Numbered from the stretch's first letter, positions 12,531-24,319 are shown. The stretch: DNA of 64,000 nt from Dryocosmus kuriphilus (GCA_038277395.1 CM076192.1:47123356-47187355); one strand, 5' to 3'. A program made the numbers and translations. Notes: generated by a model not told the origin, from the sequence alone.

Positions 12531-13720
12531 CTAGGCACGTCCAGAAAGTAAGTGTACTGGTACTCTCACAGCTGTAGGGAATACTTTTTCGACATGTTGG
12601 CAACACTGACGCGTATTCTGACCCCTTCCCTTCAAAACGGGACCAATCCCAGGTTAGCGTGTTGAAAACTCTTGACGCAGTAGCATCTCTCGCGAAAAAT
12701 CTCGATCGTATTTCCCGCCAAGAGCGAAATTTGCGCTGTTATTCGCTACCTCGTTGTGAAGGGAAAAGCACCAGTTGAGGTTTATAATGAAGTGAAAACT
12801 GTTTACAGTAATGGAGCTATGAATCGTATGAGAGTGTACAAGTGGTGCCGCGAATTTAAAAATGGCCGTACTTCCGTGCATGACGATCAAAGGAGCAGAA
12901 GACCTTCAGTTGTGACTGACGAACTTGTGGAAAAAATTGAAATTGCGGTCCGTGACGATCGCAGATTGACGTTAGATGATCTATCTGCGATGTTTCCGCA
13001 AATCTCCAGATCTCTGTTACACGAAACATCACAGAAACTCTCGGATATCGGAAATTGTCTGCGAGGTGGGTCTCAAAATAGCTGACAGAGCAGCACAAGT
13101 TGAATCGAGTGCAGAGCTCCAAAGAGTTTTTGGAGCGCTACGAATGCGAAGGTGATGATTTTCTCTACCCTATTGTTACTGGAGACGAAACTTGGGTTGC
13201 CCACTACACGCCTGAAACTAAGAGACAGTCTCAACAATGGCGCCACACCTTGTCACCCTCCGCCAAGAAATTGAAAACCACAATTTCAGCCAAAAAAAAA
13301 ACCATGGCATCTGTGTTTTGGGACCATAAAGGCATGCTGACGAAGGGAGTCTGCCTGCTGCATGACAATGCCAAACCTCACACGGCCAACGCCAAGAAGT
13401 AACTCCTGGACTCTTTTGGATGGGACGGTTTGAACCACCCCTCGTATTCCCCTGACCTGGCCCCTTCAGATTTCCATCTCTTCACTTTCCTGAATATGCA
13501 AATGGGTGGGAACAAGTTGTCAATGGACGAGGAGGTGAAGGGGGAGGTGGAGAAATGGGCGAAGGAGCTGGCGCGAGACTTCTTCGAGGCAGGCGTAAAA
13601 AAATTTATCCCGCGGCTCACCACTTGCATCGAGAGGGCTAGTGATTATGTCAAAAAATAACACATATATGTACAAATATAACCAACTATGTTTTTGTTTT
13701 AATAAATTTTGTTTGAAACC
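12531..13720 (+). mobile_element. mariner element inserted in the RLE-type LINE
   Basis: The left end CTAGGCACGTCCAGAAAGTA follows a TA and resembles the second mariner at 27261 (CGAGGGTCGTCCACAAAATA). A TA also follows 13720, where LINE RT sequence resumes. The 3' inverted repeat is not recognisable, so the right terminus is truncated or diverged. Confidence 0.7.
12700..13660 (+). pseudogene. mariner transposase (D,D34D), internally deleted
   Basis: Helix-turn-helix part at 12756-13085 (VYKWCREFKNGRTSVHDD, RPSVVTDE). After a frameshift near 13050 come the catalytic motifs VTGDETWVAHYTPE (first Asp), CLLHDNAKPHTA (second Asp) and HPSYSPDLAPSDFHLF (third Asp). The segment between the first and second Asp is short: VFWDHKGMLTKGVCLLHDN lacks about 40 residues normally present, so an in-frame deletion removed part of the core. 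A TAA at about 13400 breaks the frame again. The C-terminus ends ASDYVKK, as in the family. Confidence 0.85.
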
Positions 13721-15336
13721 TACAAAGGCCGACAAAGGAAAGAGAACATAAGGTCAACCATCTTTTATATATGGACGACTTTAAACTCTTTGCCTCGTCA
13801 AAAGAGCACCTAAACATCCTTGTGGCGACCGTAAGTAAATACTCTCAGGTAATCCGAATGACCTTTGGTCTCGAAAAATGTGCGTGCGCTCACCCCTGGA
13901 AAGGAAGGCTAGTAGAAAGATCCTCATGTGGCGATCAATATATTCAACTTATAGGTGGAAGTACCATTCAGCATCTTGGTAATGGAGAGACATGTGCATA
14001 TCTTGGTACCCCGCAAGCGGAAACCCAAGATGTTCGTGTGATAAAAGTGAATCTCCGAAAAGGTATCTCCAAATTCTCAGAAAAATTTGGACTTCTAAGT
14101 TTTCTGGGAAAAATAAAATCCAGGCGACCAGTACACTTGCTGTGCTCATACTGCTATACACGTTTGGGGCCATAAAGTGGAACGTCGATGAGCTGAAGGA
14201 CGTTGACCGAAATACGCGCAGAATGATGACAATACATCGAAGACATCATCCTAGATCTTCCGTACCTCGAATATACCTTCCGCGAGATCAAGAAGGAGGA
14301 GAACTATTGAGTTTCTGAGTGTTCAATTGTAAATAGCGCAGATCTTATTATGCGACTTGTGCACCAACACGAATTCACTAGAATTGCGTCGCTCTTGTAC
14401 AATGTCGCAGGCAGGTTAGTGGAGGAGCTCGGTCTCCGGTCTCCGGTTTGATTCCAGGAACAACATGTGTGGCCAGCACCGTTGTCACTTTTAGTGCTCA
14501 AAAGCCATGTGAAGGAAGCAGAACAATCGCTTCTACTGAGGAAACATGTCAGCAAGACACTTCTCGGCCAGTTCTACGAAGTAATTCGTAGAAAAGAACT
14601 ATCGAGGGGCTTGTCTAACATGTTTCTCAAGTCTACTTGACTAAGATCGGAGAACGAGGGATTCCTTTTTGCATGTCAGGACGGCGTTATCGAAACCTTG
14701 GTTTACCGCGATCGTGTAATGAATATACATGTCGGCGATACCAAATGCCGAGCATGCAAACAAGGGCCAGAAACACTCAGGCATATTCTGAGTGGATGCT
14801 CAAAACATGCCCATTATGGGTACATTGAGAAGCACAATGCGGCTCTAAAAGTGATGTATTACCATCTTCGGCACTTCTATGGTGTCGATGGAACACCCTT
14901 TTTGCCATACACCCAAGGGGATCTGGAGTCCGTCGTAGAAAATAACCAGTGTAAGATCTACTGGAACTTTTCGTTCTCCACTACTCACCGTATCAGTGCG
15001 ACGAAGACTGATATTGTCCTCCATGACCTGAAGACTAAGGTCATTCATTCGATTGAGTTTTCGGCACCAGCTGATGATATCATTACATCGAAGGAGGAAG
15101 AGAAGTAGACTAAATATCAAAATCTGATTTTTGAATTGGGTAGGCTATATCCAGGATGTAAAGTCCATCTTGTAGTTCTCACTACTGGCTGTCTTGGAGG
15201 TATGAAGACTTGCTTCTTAAGCCAACTAAAAAAGATCCCAGCTTGTCAACATCAAGCTTCAAACATCGCAAGCCGTATGCAAAAGGCAGTATTTCTTGGG
15301 TCACTTCATCTGGTCCGTCAACACTGTGCCTTATAA
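13721..15336 (+). pseudogene. RLE-type LINE, RT catalytic box to C-terminus
   Basis: It resumes with the RT catalytic motif HLLYMDDFKLFASS at about 13760 and MTFGLEKCA. After several stops comes a C-terminal zinc knuckle, CRACKQGPETLRHILSGC (14748-14802), then a restriction-like endonuclease region (KTDIVLHDLKTKVIHSIEFS, about 15006-15065). The last open piece ends at 15336. The CCHC-type knuckle followed by a PD-type nuclease is diagnostic of R2/R4-class non-LTR elements. Multiple nonsense codons and frameshifts make it dead. Confidence 0.7.
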
Positions 15337-16468
15337 TATGTAATATCTAGATTGGTAGCTCTAAAAAAGCATCCAAAGGTGTGAGTTTTCCACCTTCAAC
15401 ACTTTCATTCGCCGCGTAAGAACATCGGCGGTATTTGTGAAAAGAAAATAACAGTGTTCAGCACAGTCACCTCGCAAAAAATTCCCACTCTCGCTTACCT
15501 TCTGCACAGAAGGAGCAGAAGTGGATGACGTATATATGTTTCAGTTGCTTTGGGATGGTTTATCTACTAGAGAAACCATGACCGAAGCTTCCGAAGCCTA
15601 CAACTTTTCTCATAATAATACAGCGCTTTCAAGTGACCCAAAAATTTTCGAATTTGAAGATTTCTAATCTTAGCTCTGCCCCCCCCCCCCCTCTTACTCC
15701 AACAAACCAACAATAAAGTCCGTTAACACTTTTCGATCACCCAAAATAAAAAATGTTACAGCCCTTTGAAGTGAAGGATCGAATTTATTCCATTCGAACT
15801 CAGCTTTGCTCAATTCGAAAAATTCCATTCCGAGCACTTGTTGAGACGGATCGAATTTATTTGATTCGAATTTAGCTTGATGCCGTTTCGAAAAATGTGT
15901 CTCTAAAAACATGCTGGGTCGATCGCATTTATTCTGTAGTAAAATGAACCGTCATTCCGAAAGAACCTTGGCTTTTTTGGAACACCCGGGTAGGTGTGCT
16001 TACAAAACTATAATAAGTTTCAAGAATTTAGTTTGCATTTCTTCTATAGATAGATAGAATCTTTGCCCTGCATGAAAACCATTTAACGTGGTTCAAGTAC
16101 TAAATTGCCATAATCCCATCAGTGTTGTCATGACACCAAATGCTAGGAGCTCTACCTGGGCGTCGCAAATGAGGGCGCAAATATGTTTCATCACGTTTAG
16201 AATTTTATGTACAATTTAGCAAGAAGACGATGACAGGGAAATCCACATATGAAGACGTCCTGGCTAGACACCCCCTGTGGAGCTTTGATTCGAAACTGTA
16301 CAATCAGGTCTATAAACATCAAAGTTCTACCTGTTCCTTGTCCGTTGCATATTTTAAATGGGTTTCTGAGCAAACTTTTGAAATTTCAAATAACTGCATA
16401 AGTAGTATTGTTTAGTTCAAATTCTAATTTAGATCCAAATTTTCTCTTTAGACCGCGGCGCCCTCAAA
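15337..16468. other. Non-coding, nothing recognised
   Basis: Mixed AT-rich DNA, probably beginning with the 3' untranslated part of the RLE-type LINE. A C-run lies near 15680. Diverged copies of a GGATCGAATTTATTC-like word lie at 15775-15870. Confidence 0.4.
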
Positions 16469-16477
16469 ACTTTCTAC

Positions 16478-16906
16478 ACCCCCGTGAAGTTAGCGTCCCA
16501 AGTATGAAATCCCCATTTTTTTTAAATTTTATCCTTTGGTGGTCGCTTGGTGGTCAAAAATAAAAAAATTATCGATATTTCAATTTGGGGTGCTAACTTC
16601 ACGCTTGCGTCCCAAATTTAATAGTTTTCAATTTTTTTTCAGGAATCGTTTGGTGGTCGCTTGATGGTATTTGGCAGTCTACTTTTGATGTTTGGTGGTT
16701 AAAATTGGAAAAATATGGAATTTCGAAAAAAAAAACGCGCCTAAATTTGACTTTTTCGAATTTTATTTTACTCATCGATTCGAAATCGTTTGGTGGTGTT
16801 TGGTGGTCCACTTTTGATGTTTGGTAATTAAAACGAATGGAGGTCTGAAAGTATGAATTGTTACGAAAATTACCCCTAACCTCGAACTTGCGAGGACTTG
16901 CACGTA
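16478..16906 (+). repeat. Left inverted arm of the 9-bp-TSD element
   Basis: Pairs with 24563 down to 23283, skipping the TRIM insertion at 23496-24319. Shared inner words include TTAATTACCAAACATCAA and CCTAACCTCGAACTTGC (in reverse complement on the other side). Confidence 0.8.
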
Positions 16907-17839
16907 TTTTTTTTTAAATAGGAGTTATTTTTTTATACCAAAAATTTATCGCTCTTAATTATTTAATTTTATGTACTAAGCTACGAATAAGACAGAAGTC
17001 CGTTCGAATTAAGATATTGTCTGAACCAGACGAAAATGCCGTACTCCTACTCCAGTTTAGCATTCTAACCATTTTTTTCATATTCGAAAACAGTTAAATA
17101 TATTCCAAAAACTTATGAAGTCTTATTTAACTTAAATTTTATTTTATTTTGAAAAGCTATCTCTTTTGTATAGACTTGGTTACATTACTAATACCTTATG
17201 AAGAACGTAAAATATAAATTTTAATATTAATTTGATAAATTTTTTGTTGATATGTTTTATTGATAAATAATGATGAAGACGTAAAAAACTATTTGGTTTT
17301 GCACAATTCTAAGTTAATGCTGTTCAATATTATTTACGGGTTTAATAATACAGTTATTTTAAAGTAAGTTACAAATTAGCAACATCGTTTTAAAATTTTG
17401 AATGAAAACACTTATAACCTTTTGCTAGGTTGAAGGTATGGGAGTCGGTGGTTTTTGCATGGGCGTGCGGAGTGACGTGAGGTTGATGGTTTGTTTAGAG
17501 AGTGCTTGGTATTTTGGAATAATTAAAAGGTATAGACGTGGAAATAAGGTAAGAAGAAGTATATTCGTTAAATAAGTGGGATTTTGTTAGATCGAATAAA
17601 GAGTGGAGGACGGGAAAATTGAAAAGTGAAGTTAGGTTTCAAATTTGACAGTTTGTGAGGAGAAGAGGGTTATTGCATAGGGGAGGGTGCATTAAGGGAG
17701 ATAAGTAGAGGAGGACGGTCCCGGGGAGGTCAATAAGAGGTAAAACTGTGAGAAATGTCAGTTTGAAAGAAAAAATCAGTTTACATGCCCGCGCGGATTT
17801 GGCATAGAGTCGACATCTAGGGAGTACGTGGCGAGGTGA

Positions 17840-19232
17840 ATGGCAGGGCGAGTCGATAAAGCAGGGACAGAGGAAAGCGGGAATCCAACTGAAAGCGAAT
17901 ACGCTTTGGGAACCAAGAAGGGGAGAGGTAGACCGGCGGGAAAGAAACTCGGGTGGGAAAATGTAAGTGGGTTAAGAGTTAGAACGCACAGTGAAAACGA
18001 TTTAGAGGCGTTATCGGCGTTAAACAAGAGAAAAAGGGACCTGAATGAAAGTTTAGATAAATTTTTGAACACAACGCCGAGTAAGAAAACCACAAAAACG
18101 ATGTTAATATCACCAGTAAACAAAGATAGAAATAGCCAAGGAGGGGAGAGCGGAGTGCAGTTAGGGGGAATAGGTTTGACAAACACAGTTGAGGGTCAAA
18201 GCAATGAAAAGGAGGGAGAAAGGGAAGTGGGTGCGGCGGCGCTGGAAATTATAATGAAGGAAATTAGAACTTTGAGTGGGGAAATGAGACAAATAAAAGA
18301 GGGACAAAAGAGGATGGAGAGCATTGAGAAGCAAACCCTAAGCACAAATAAAGATTTAGGAATATTTAGGAGAGAGTGGAGAAAAAGGGAAGAAAAATGG
18401 GAAAAAGAGATTGCAGGACTGAAGGGAAGGACAGAAAGCCTAGAGAAGGAAATGAAAAAGCTGTGTGAAGCGAGGGAGATAGATAGGCAAAAAATAAAGA
18501 CGCTGGAAAAGCAAGTGAAAGAAGGAGAAAAGAGATGGATAGAGAGGAAAGAGAATAGAAGGGAACAAGAAAATTGGAATGAAAGGGTAATAGAAGAGGA
18601 GTTAAGAACCAAGCTAGAGACGATAGAGAGACAAAATTGAAGCGGGACAAGGGGGAAATTTGGTAGGAATAGCAAAGAAAGTGAATGGGGTGGAGAGGGA
18701 GATAGAAAGAAGGGAAAAATTGGAAAGAAGAAATAACCTTACAATAGTAGGCGTACAGTCAGCAGTACGAAATGAAATGGCAGCGGTGCTAGAGTTACTT
18801 GAGAAAGATCTAGGAGTAAGTGGAAGCATAAACAAAGTCAGAAGACAGGGTTCAACCGAGAAGGGAGTGTTAGAAGTCGAAATGAAATCATGGGAAGCAA
18901 AGCAGGAGGTGATGAAAAATAAATATAAGCTAGGTGCGAAAAAAGTGTATATTGATCATGACTTTATGTATAAAGAAAGGCAGATTCAACGGAAAATAAG
19001 GGATGTCGCAAAGGAAGAGAAGAAGGAAGGCAAGACAGTAAGAGTAAGATACCAAAATGTATGCGTGGGTGGGGAGTGGTACATATGGAATGAGGACAGA
19101 GAAAGGTTAGAGAAGAATGAGAGTGATTTTTTAGAGAAAAAAATGAGGGGAGGGGGAATTTACAGGGAAAAGAAAAAGGTGAAGAAAAAAGTAGGAAAGA
19201 TATATGGAGCAAGAGGTAAAAGAGGAGGTTAA
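17840..19232 (+). pseudogene. LINE ORF1 (coiled coil, RRM-like), frameshifted
   Basis: ATG at 17840 opens a 266-codon frame ending in TGA at 18640. The protein continues in another frame from about 18660 to 19232. The first part is basic and low-complexity (KKGRGRPAGKK), followed by a long charged coiled coil (about residues 130-266). The second part has RRNNLTIVGVQ, then a stretch with KVRRQ...LEVEMKSWEAKQEVMKNK and IDHDFMYKERQIQRKIRD. This matches the RNA-binding fold of L1-like ORF1 proteins. It is likely the nucleic-acid chaperone of the LINE. One frameshift separates the halves. Confidence 0.7.
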
Positions 19233-22200
19233 GTTGATTTTTTGGAATGTAGCGGGAATTAAAAATAAGGATACAGAGTTTTGGAATTTTATAGAAAATT
19301 TGATATGGTAGGGCTAACGGAAACCTGGATAGATGAGAAAGATTAGAAAACTATAAAAACTAAATTGCCAAGCGGTTATAGATGGGAATTACAAGGGGCC
19401 ACAAGAGAAAAGGGTAAGGGTAGAGCAAATGGAGGAATTATAACAGGAGTAAGGACCAATCTAGAAGAAAGGGAAGTGCTAGAAGGAGTTAAGAGCGAAG
19501 TGCGGGTAAGGAAGGTTAAAATAAATGGCAAATGGCATCGAATTATGACAGTGTATAATGGGAAAGGAATGAAAGAGGTGAGGTTAAACATAGAAAAGCG
19601 TTTCAACGACGAGGAAGAAGAAATAATAATAATAGGGGGGGACCTTAATGCCAGAATAGGGAGGAAAGGTGATAGGTACGTGGATGGCGTCGAGGGGGAA
19701 AGAGATTCGAAAGACAAACTAATAAATAGCGAGGGGAAGCAACTGCTAAGGATGATAGAAGACAAGAGGTGGTATATACTTAATGGTGACAAGAAAGGGG
19801 ATGAGAAAGGGGAATTTACATATGTGAGAAGCAACTCGAATACTGTCATAGATTATGTGGTTACTAATGTAGAGGGTTGGGAGTCTGTAAGGCAAATGAA
19901 AGTAGAAGAAAGGGTAGAGTCAGATTCCCTTATAATAATAATATAATAAGGAAGGAATTAAGAAAGGACACGAGAGAGCTAAGCGAGAAAGAAGTGTGGA
20001 CTGAAGAAGCAAAGAAGGAATATATAGGAAACGCAGAGTATTTAGAGTTTGATAAGATAGTGCTGAGTGAGGTATGGGAGGAGTTAAGAGAAAAGGTCAA
20101 GAAGATTAGAGTCACAAAGAAATTTAGGAACAGACCGTAAAATGATAAAAATTGGACAAAAGTCTGGTGGGACGGAGATTGTAAAAAGAAGAAAAAAGAG
20201 GTAAAAAAAGAGTACAAATGGTGGAGGAGGGGTAGAAGTGAGAAGATAAATTATATCAGAGCCAGGAAGGAGTACAGGGAGTTATGTAATCAGAAAGAGG
20301 AGAACAAGGAAAAGGAATTGGAGCAGGAATTAAGGCAAATTAAAGCAGAAGGGGAGGCATGGAAGTTCAATAATAAAATGAGAAAGAAAAAAGGGAGTAT
20401 AGGAGATAAGATTAGCATGGATAAATAGGGGGAGTATTTTAAAGAAATGCTTTAAGGAATGAGTGAAGAGTGGACTGCCAGTTGGCAGAGAAGTAAATTA
20501 AAAGGGGGGGAAGAGTAGAAAGATGAAGAGATAGAAGCGCAGATTAAAAGATTAAAGAAGGGAAAAGCAGGTGGTAGTGACGGGTTAGATAATAAAGGGT
20601 ATGGATATACAGTAGAGGGGAAGTCAGAAAGAAGCTAAAAGAAGTAGTGAAAAGAGTATGGAAAGATGAAGAATTGCCGGGGGAATGGAGGGAGGGATGA
20701 ATAACGCCAATTCTTAAGAAAGTTGACGAAGGAAAAGTAGAAAACTACAGGGGAATAACATTATTAAACACAGCTTACAAGGTATATGCAATGGTTTTAA
20801 CCGAGAGATTAAAAAAAGAAGTAGAAGCGAAAAGAATACTCCCAGAGAGCCAAGCAGGTTTCAGAGAAGGTAGAAGCACTATAGATAACGTTTACATATT
20901 GCAACACGTGGTGAAGAAGGAACTAGAGAAAAAAAGGAGGGAAAATAAGTGCCTTTTTGTTGATTTGAAAGCAGCATTTCCATCGGTAGATAGAAAAATA
21001 TTGCGGGAAGTAATGGGGAAGGGAGCAATAAACATAGGATTGATAAAGAGAGTGAGGGAAATTTATAAAGAAACGAGAGATAGGGTAAAGGTGGGGAATA
21101 AAACTTCAGAAGAATGCTGGACGGAGACAGGACTAAGACAGAGTTGTCCACTGAGTCCGCTTCTTTTTACGATACTCATTGCGGACGTGGAGGAAGAGTT
21201 CAAGAGAAGGTTAGAGGGAGGTTTGGTGGTGGGAGGCAACAGATTTTGGACTTTAGCTTACGCGGATGATTTAGTGGCAAATATGACGGAAAGACTAGAG
21301 AAGTATTTAGAGGTAAAGAAGTCGGTTTTAAATGTAGCAAAGTCGAAGGTACTGGTTTTTAGGAGAAAAGGTAGTAGGAAAAAGAGAAGAGAGAGTTGGA
21401 AGTGGAAGGGAGAAAGTATTGAGGAAGTCAAAGAGTTTACGTACTTAGGATTTTTATTTCAAAAAAATGGGAATGTAAAAGATCACGTAAAAGAGAGAGT
21501 TAAAAGAGCAGAGTTAGTCATGAAGAAAATATGGGGAATAGGGGAAAATTTATTTAAAGAAGACTAAAAAAGAAGAATGAGAATGTGTGATGCTCTGATT
21601 TTGAGTGTGCTAATGTATGGAGTAGAAATATGGGGATGGAAAGAATACGAGGAGGTGGAAAAGTTGCATGAAAAATACGTAAGATGGACGCTAGGATTGG
21701 ACAGATGGACACCATGATATATAGTCTAAAGGAGGTAAATAGGGAAAAAGTAAAAATAAGAACAGGTAATAGAGCTTGCATATACGAAGAAAGAGTGTTG
21801 GAAAGCAATGATAGAACTGCGAAAGCGTGCTTGAAAGAAAGAGAACATGGTGGAGGGGAAGATAATGGAATGAAAGAAAGAAAAAAGTACTTGAATAGGT
21901 GTGGATGATCAAAGGAATGGATCAAAGAAATGCATGGAAGGGGAATGAAGATGCAGCATGAATTGATAGAAAGAGACAGGGAAGTTTTTAAGCAAGGAAT
22001 AGAAAATAAAATAAGAGAATCAAAATATAATGAGAAATATAAATGGATAAAAGTAGAGGGAACTGCAAAATATTTGGAGAGAAAAGGGGAAAGAGGATCG
22101 CAAAAAATAACAGCGAGGGTAAGTTGCGGTAATACGGAAGAGTGGAACAAATACTGGTGTACAGAGGAGGAAAGAAAATGCATGTTATGTGGGAGAGGTA

Positions 22201-22416
22201 GAGGAAGTTTAAAACATTGGATGGAAGATTGTGAGAAGATAGAAAAAGGAAGCATGACAATGGGTAAGATCCTGCATGAGAAGGGTACAGTGGAGGTGGT
22301 GGAATGGTTGAGGGTATTGGAAAAGAAAAAGAAGGATAAGAGAGAAGAGAGAAATGGAGGAAAGGGTGAGAATAAATATCTTTCGAAGAAAAAAAAAAAA
22401 TGTCAAATTGGTTAAG
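19204..22416 (+). pseudogene. LINE ORF2: AP endonuclease plus reverse transcriptase, broken
   Basis: ATG at 19204 overlaps the ORF1 stop by about 29 nt. Endonuclease motifs are LTETW, GGDLNARIG and TVIDYVV (about 19300-19870). RT motifs are SQAGFREGRSTIDNV, CLFVDLKAAFPSVD, TGLRQSCPLSPLLFTI and LAYADDLV (20840-21275). The C-terminus has CMLCGRGRGSLKHWMEDC, a CCHC-like knuckle (22177-22230). A frameshift lies near 19295 and stops or shifts occur at about 19345, 19946, 20140-20790 and 21567-21930, so it cannot mobilise itself. It is an APE-type LINE of the I/R1/Loa-like assemblage; the clade is not resolved by eye. Confidence 0.8.
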
Positions 22417-22473
22417 AGAGGTTGAGAGTAGAGTTGGAAAGCATAAAGATAAACAGGACAAAAGGCAAGATCT

Positions 22474-22477
<4 letters not shown>

Positions 22478-22538
<61 letters not shown>
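22478..22538. repeat. (GA)n microsatellite in LINE 3' UTR
   Basis: About 30 uninterrupted GA units, within the purine-rich 3' UTR of the LINE. Confidence 0.95.
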
Positions 22539-22975
22539 AAAAAACCAAGATGATGCGTGCGGTAGAATTAAGAAATTGTAGAGATAGAATAAGGCGTACT
22601 GGTCAATAGAAGAAAGCGTTTCATGAACTGGAAATAATGTAAGGCGAAGTGAAGGAGTTGGCAAGCGTAAAGGGAAATAGGACAAAAGGCAAGGGCTAGA
22701 GATAAAGCGACAGAGAAAGAGAGAAAAACTAAGATGATGCGTGAGTTAGAATAAGAAAATGTAGCGATAGAATAAGGCGTGCTGGTCAAGAGAATAAAAC
22801 GGTTATGAACTGGAAATAATGTAAGGAAAGGCGAATAAGTTTTAAGTTAATTTAAGTTTGTAAAAAGTGTACATATGCAATCTCGATGTAGTAGACCTGT
22901 CTGTATATTTCTCGACCCTAGTGGCTAAAATAAATCGTTTTATTATATATTATATTATATAACTACCTTTTGCTA

Positions 22976-23225
22976 ATAGGTGGTGGGGAAACTTTTCAAG
23001 AGAAAAACTTCTAAAAAAATTAATTTCTTTGTTATTGACAGAAATTGAATATTTAAATTTCCCACCATGCTTCGTGTGTGTGAAAAGCGTAGCCTGAGAG
23101 TATTCTCCAGTATTTTGTTTCTTTGTTAATAATTGTCCTTCTTCTTCAAATATATTTTTGACGTCATCTTTAATAACAAGTGTTGGTAATAAAGTACAAA
23201 GCACCACCAAAAGCCCACTAAACAA
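22976..23225 (-). pseudogene. Short hydrophobic-leader ORF cut by the LINE
   Basis: The minus strand has an open stretch with a hydrophobic start (LLVVLCTLLPTLVIKDD), then a polar body (NIFEEEGQLLTKKQNT, FTHTKHGGKFKYSISVNN). There is no ATG in this frame. In another frame ATGs lie at about 23267, so a frameshift near 23215 may separate the true start. The LINE inserted near its C-terminus. Before insertion the frame would have run a few more codons to a stop just left of 17417. The leader looks like a signal peptide or a membrane segment. The product is unrecognised and may be chance. Confidence 0.25.
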
Positions 23226-23495
23226 TATAAATACACAAATTCACGAGAAACATTAAAATCCATCATCTGTCACCTGCCGTGCAAGTGCGTGCAAGTTCGA
23301 GGTTAGGGGTCATTTTTGTAACCTTTCATACTTTCATACGTGCATTCGTTTTAATTACCAAACATCAAGAGTGGACTACCAAACACCACCAAATGAGTTC
23401 GAATTGATGAGTACAAAAAAAAATCGAAAAAGTCAAATTTGGGACGCAAGTTTTTTTCACAATTCCATATATTTTCCAATTTTGACCACTAAACA

Positions 23496-23783
23496 TGTGA
23501 CGTGGTACGTGGAATACGACACATGGCTTCCCCCTTTCCATCCCGAAGACTGACTTCAGTGGTAGCGGTGAGGCAGCAAGGTGATGAGTTAACTGTATGT
23601 AACTCATCACCGACTCTATGGTTGGCGCAGTGGTTAGCGCACCGAGCTTTCGACACGGCGGCCAAGGGTTCGATTCCCCATGCCAGGAGTCAACTTTTAC
23701 TGACGCGATGCTCATTCGCTACACCTCAAACACTCGACAGTCACTCTTCCTGTTCCCATCCCTAGTACATCATTCCCGCTATA
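23496..23783 (+). repeat. 5' LTR of the TRIM
   Basis: 288 bp. Contains a perfect 12-bp hairpin (GGTGATGAGTTA at 23580-23591 with its complement at 23600-23611), followed at once by the tRNA-like segment 23612-23691. Confidence 0.85.
23612..23691 (+). other. tRNA-like Pol III promoter module inside the 5' LTR
   Basis: A box TGGCGCAGTGG (23623-23633) and B box GGTTCGATTCC (23667-23677) match the tRNA internal-promoter consensus exactly and are 33 nt apart. The ends pair (GACTC 23612-23616 with GAGTC 23687-23691), the D-arm is GCGC/GCGC and the T-arm is GGG/CCC. The 3' LTR copy has a better anticodon-like stem (CGGGC...GCCGG) but a decayed B box. It is not a normal tRNA gene because the acceptor and anticodon stems are imperfect. 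Confidence 0.8.
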
Positions 23784-24047
23784 TTTGGCGCCCAACGAAC
23801 ATTACCCACACAATATCCTGAATCCTCTCCCAAGATAACGGGTGGCATTTTGGGGTTTACCACACCGGATGAGGAAGGTTTCTAGCTAATCGGTGAAAGA
23901 TCCGATAGTTAGGGGTCGGTATTTAAGGACTCTGCTGTATCGGCCTTGGAGTTTCCGCCACAGCAGTTATGTTAGTTCCCAGCCGCAAAAAATATCCGTG
24001 CTCCTTCACTTGGAGTATTGGGAACGTCTCAAAATAGAGAAGGGGAG

Positions 24048-24319
24048 TGTGACGTGGTACATGGTACACGTCACATGGCTCCTCCCTTTCCACCCCGAAG
24101 ACTAACTTGAGTGGTAGCAGTGAGGCAGTAAGGTGATGAGTTAACTGTCTGTAACTTATCACCGACTCCGTGGTTGTTGCAGTGGTTAGCACATCGGGCT
24201 TTCGAGCCGGCGACCAAAAGTTTCATTCCCCGGGCCAGGAATCAATTTTTACTGACGCTTGCTCGCTACACCTCCAACACTCTTCCTGTTCCCTTCCCCA
24301 GTATAGCGTTCCCGCTATA
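24048..24319 (+). repeat. 3' LTR of the TRIM
   Basis: 272 bp and clearly diverged from the 5' LTR, so the insertion is not very recent. It retains the hairpin with one mismatch and a decayed tRNA-like segment (24164-24243). Confidence 0.85.

Larger units (their letters stand above)
17428..22964 (+). mobile_element. Full-length APE-type LINE with 11-bp target duplication
   Basis: The element starts GGTTGAAGGTATGGGAGTCG and ends in an AT tail (TATATTATATTATAT-like). It is flanked by ACCTTTTGCTA at 17417-17427 and 22965-22975. At 5537 bp it has a leader (~410 bp), ORF1, an overlapping ORF2 and a 3' UTR with a GA microsatellite. Both ends plus the duplication show a complete, non-5'-truncated copy, although its ORFs are now broken. 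The + strand is strikingly purine-rich from end to end. Confidence 0.85.
23496..24319 (+). mobile_element. TRIM-like LTR element with tRNA-like module in its LTRs
   Basis: Two direct repeats (23496-23783 and 24048-24319) begin TGTGACGTGGTAC and end CCCGCTATA. Right after the first, with a 2-nt spacer, is TGGCGCCCAACG (23786-23797), a classic retroviral-type primer-binding site. Right before the second is the purine tract AGAGAAGGGGAG (24036-24047). AACA flanks the element (23492-23495 and 24320-24323). The internal part is only ~264 bp with no coding capacity. These are the hallmarks of a terminal-repeat retrotransposon in miniature, which needs proteins from an autonomous relative. Confidence 0.85.

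Noticed and set aside
15060..15090. CTGATGA word near 15073 as another hammerhead
   Set aside because: No GAAA partner or stem II nearby; it is part of LINE coding sequence.
18196..18675. 159-codon minus-strand hydrophobic frame resembling a membrane protein
   Set aside because: Antisense of the Lys/Glu-rich coiled coil of LINE ORF1.
21554..22548. Long minus-strand frames rich in Ser/Leu/Phe (233 and 186 codons)
   Set aside because: They are shadows of the purine-rich LINE ORF2 on the other strand; no domain, and composition simply mirrors the purine bias.
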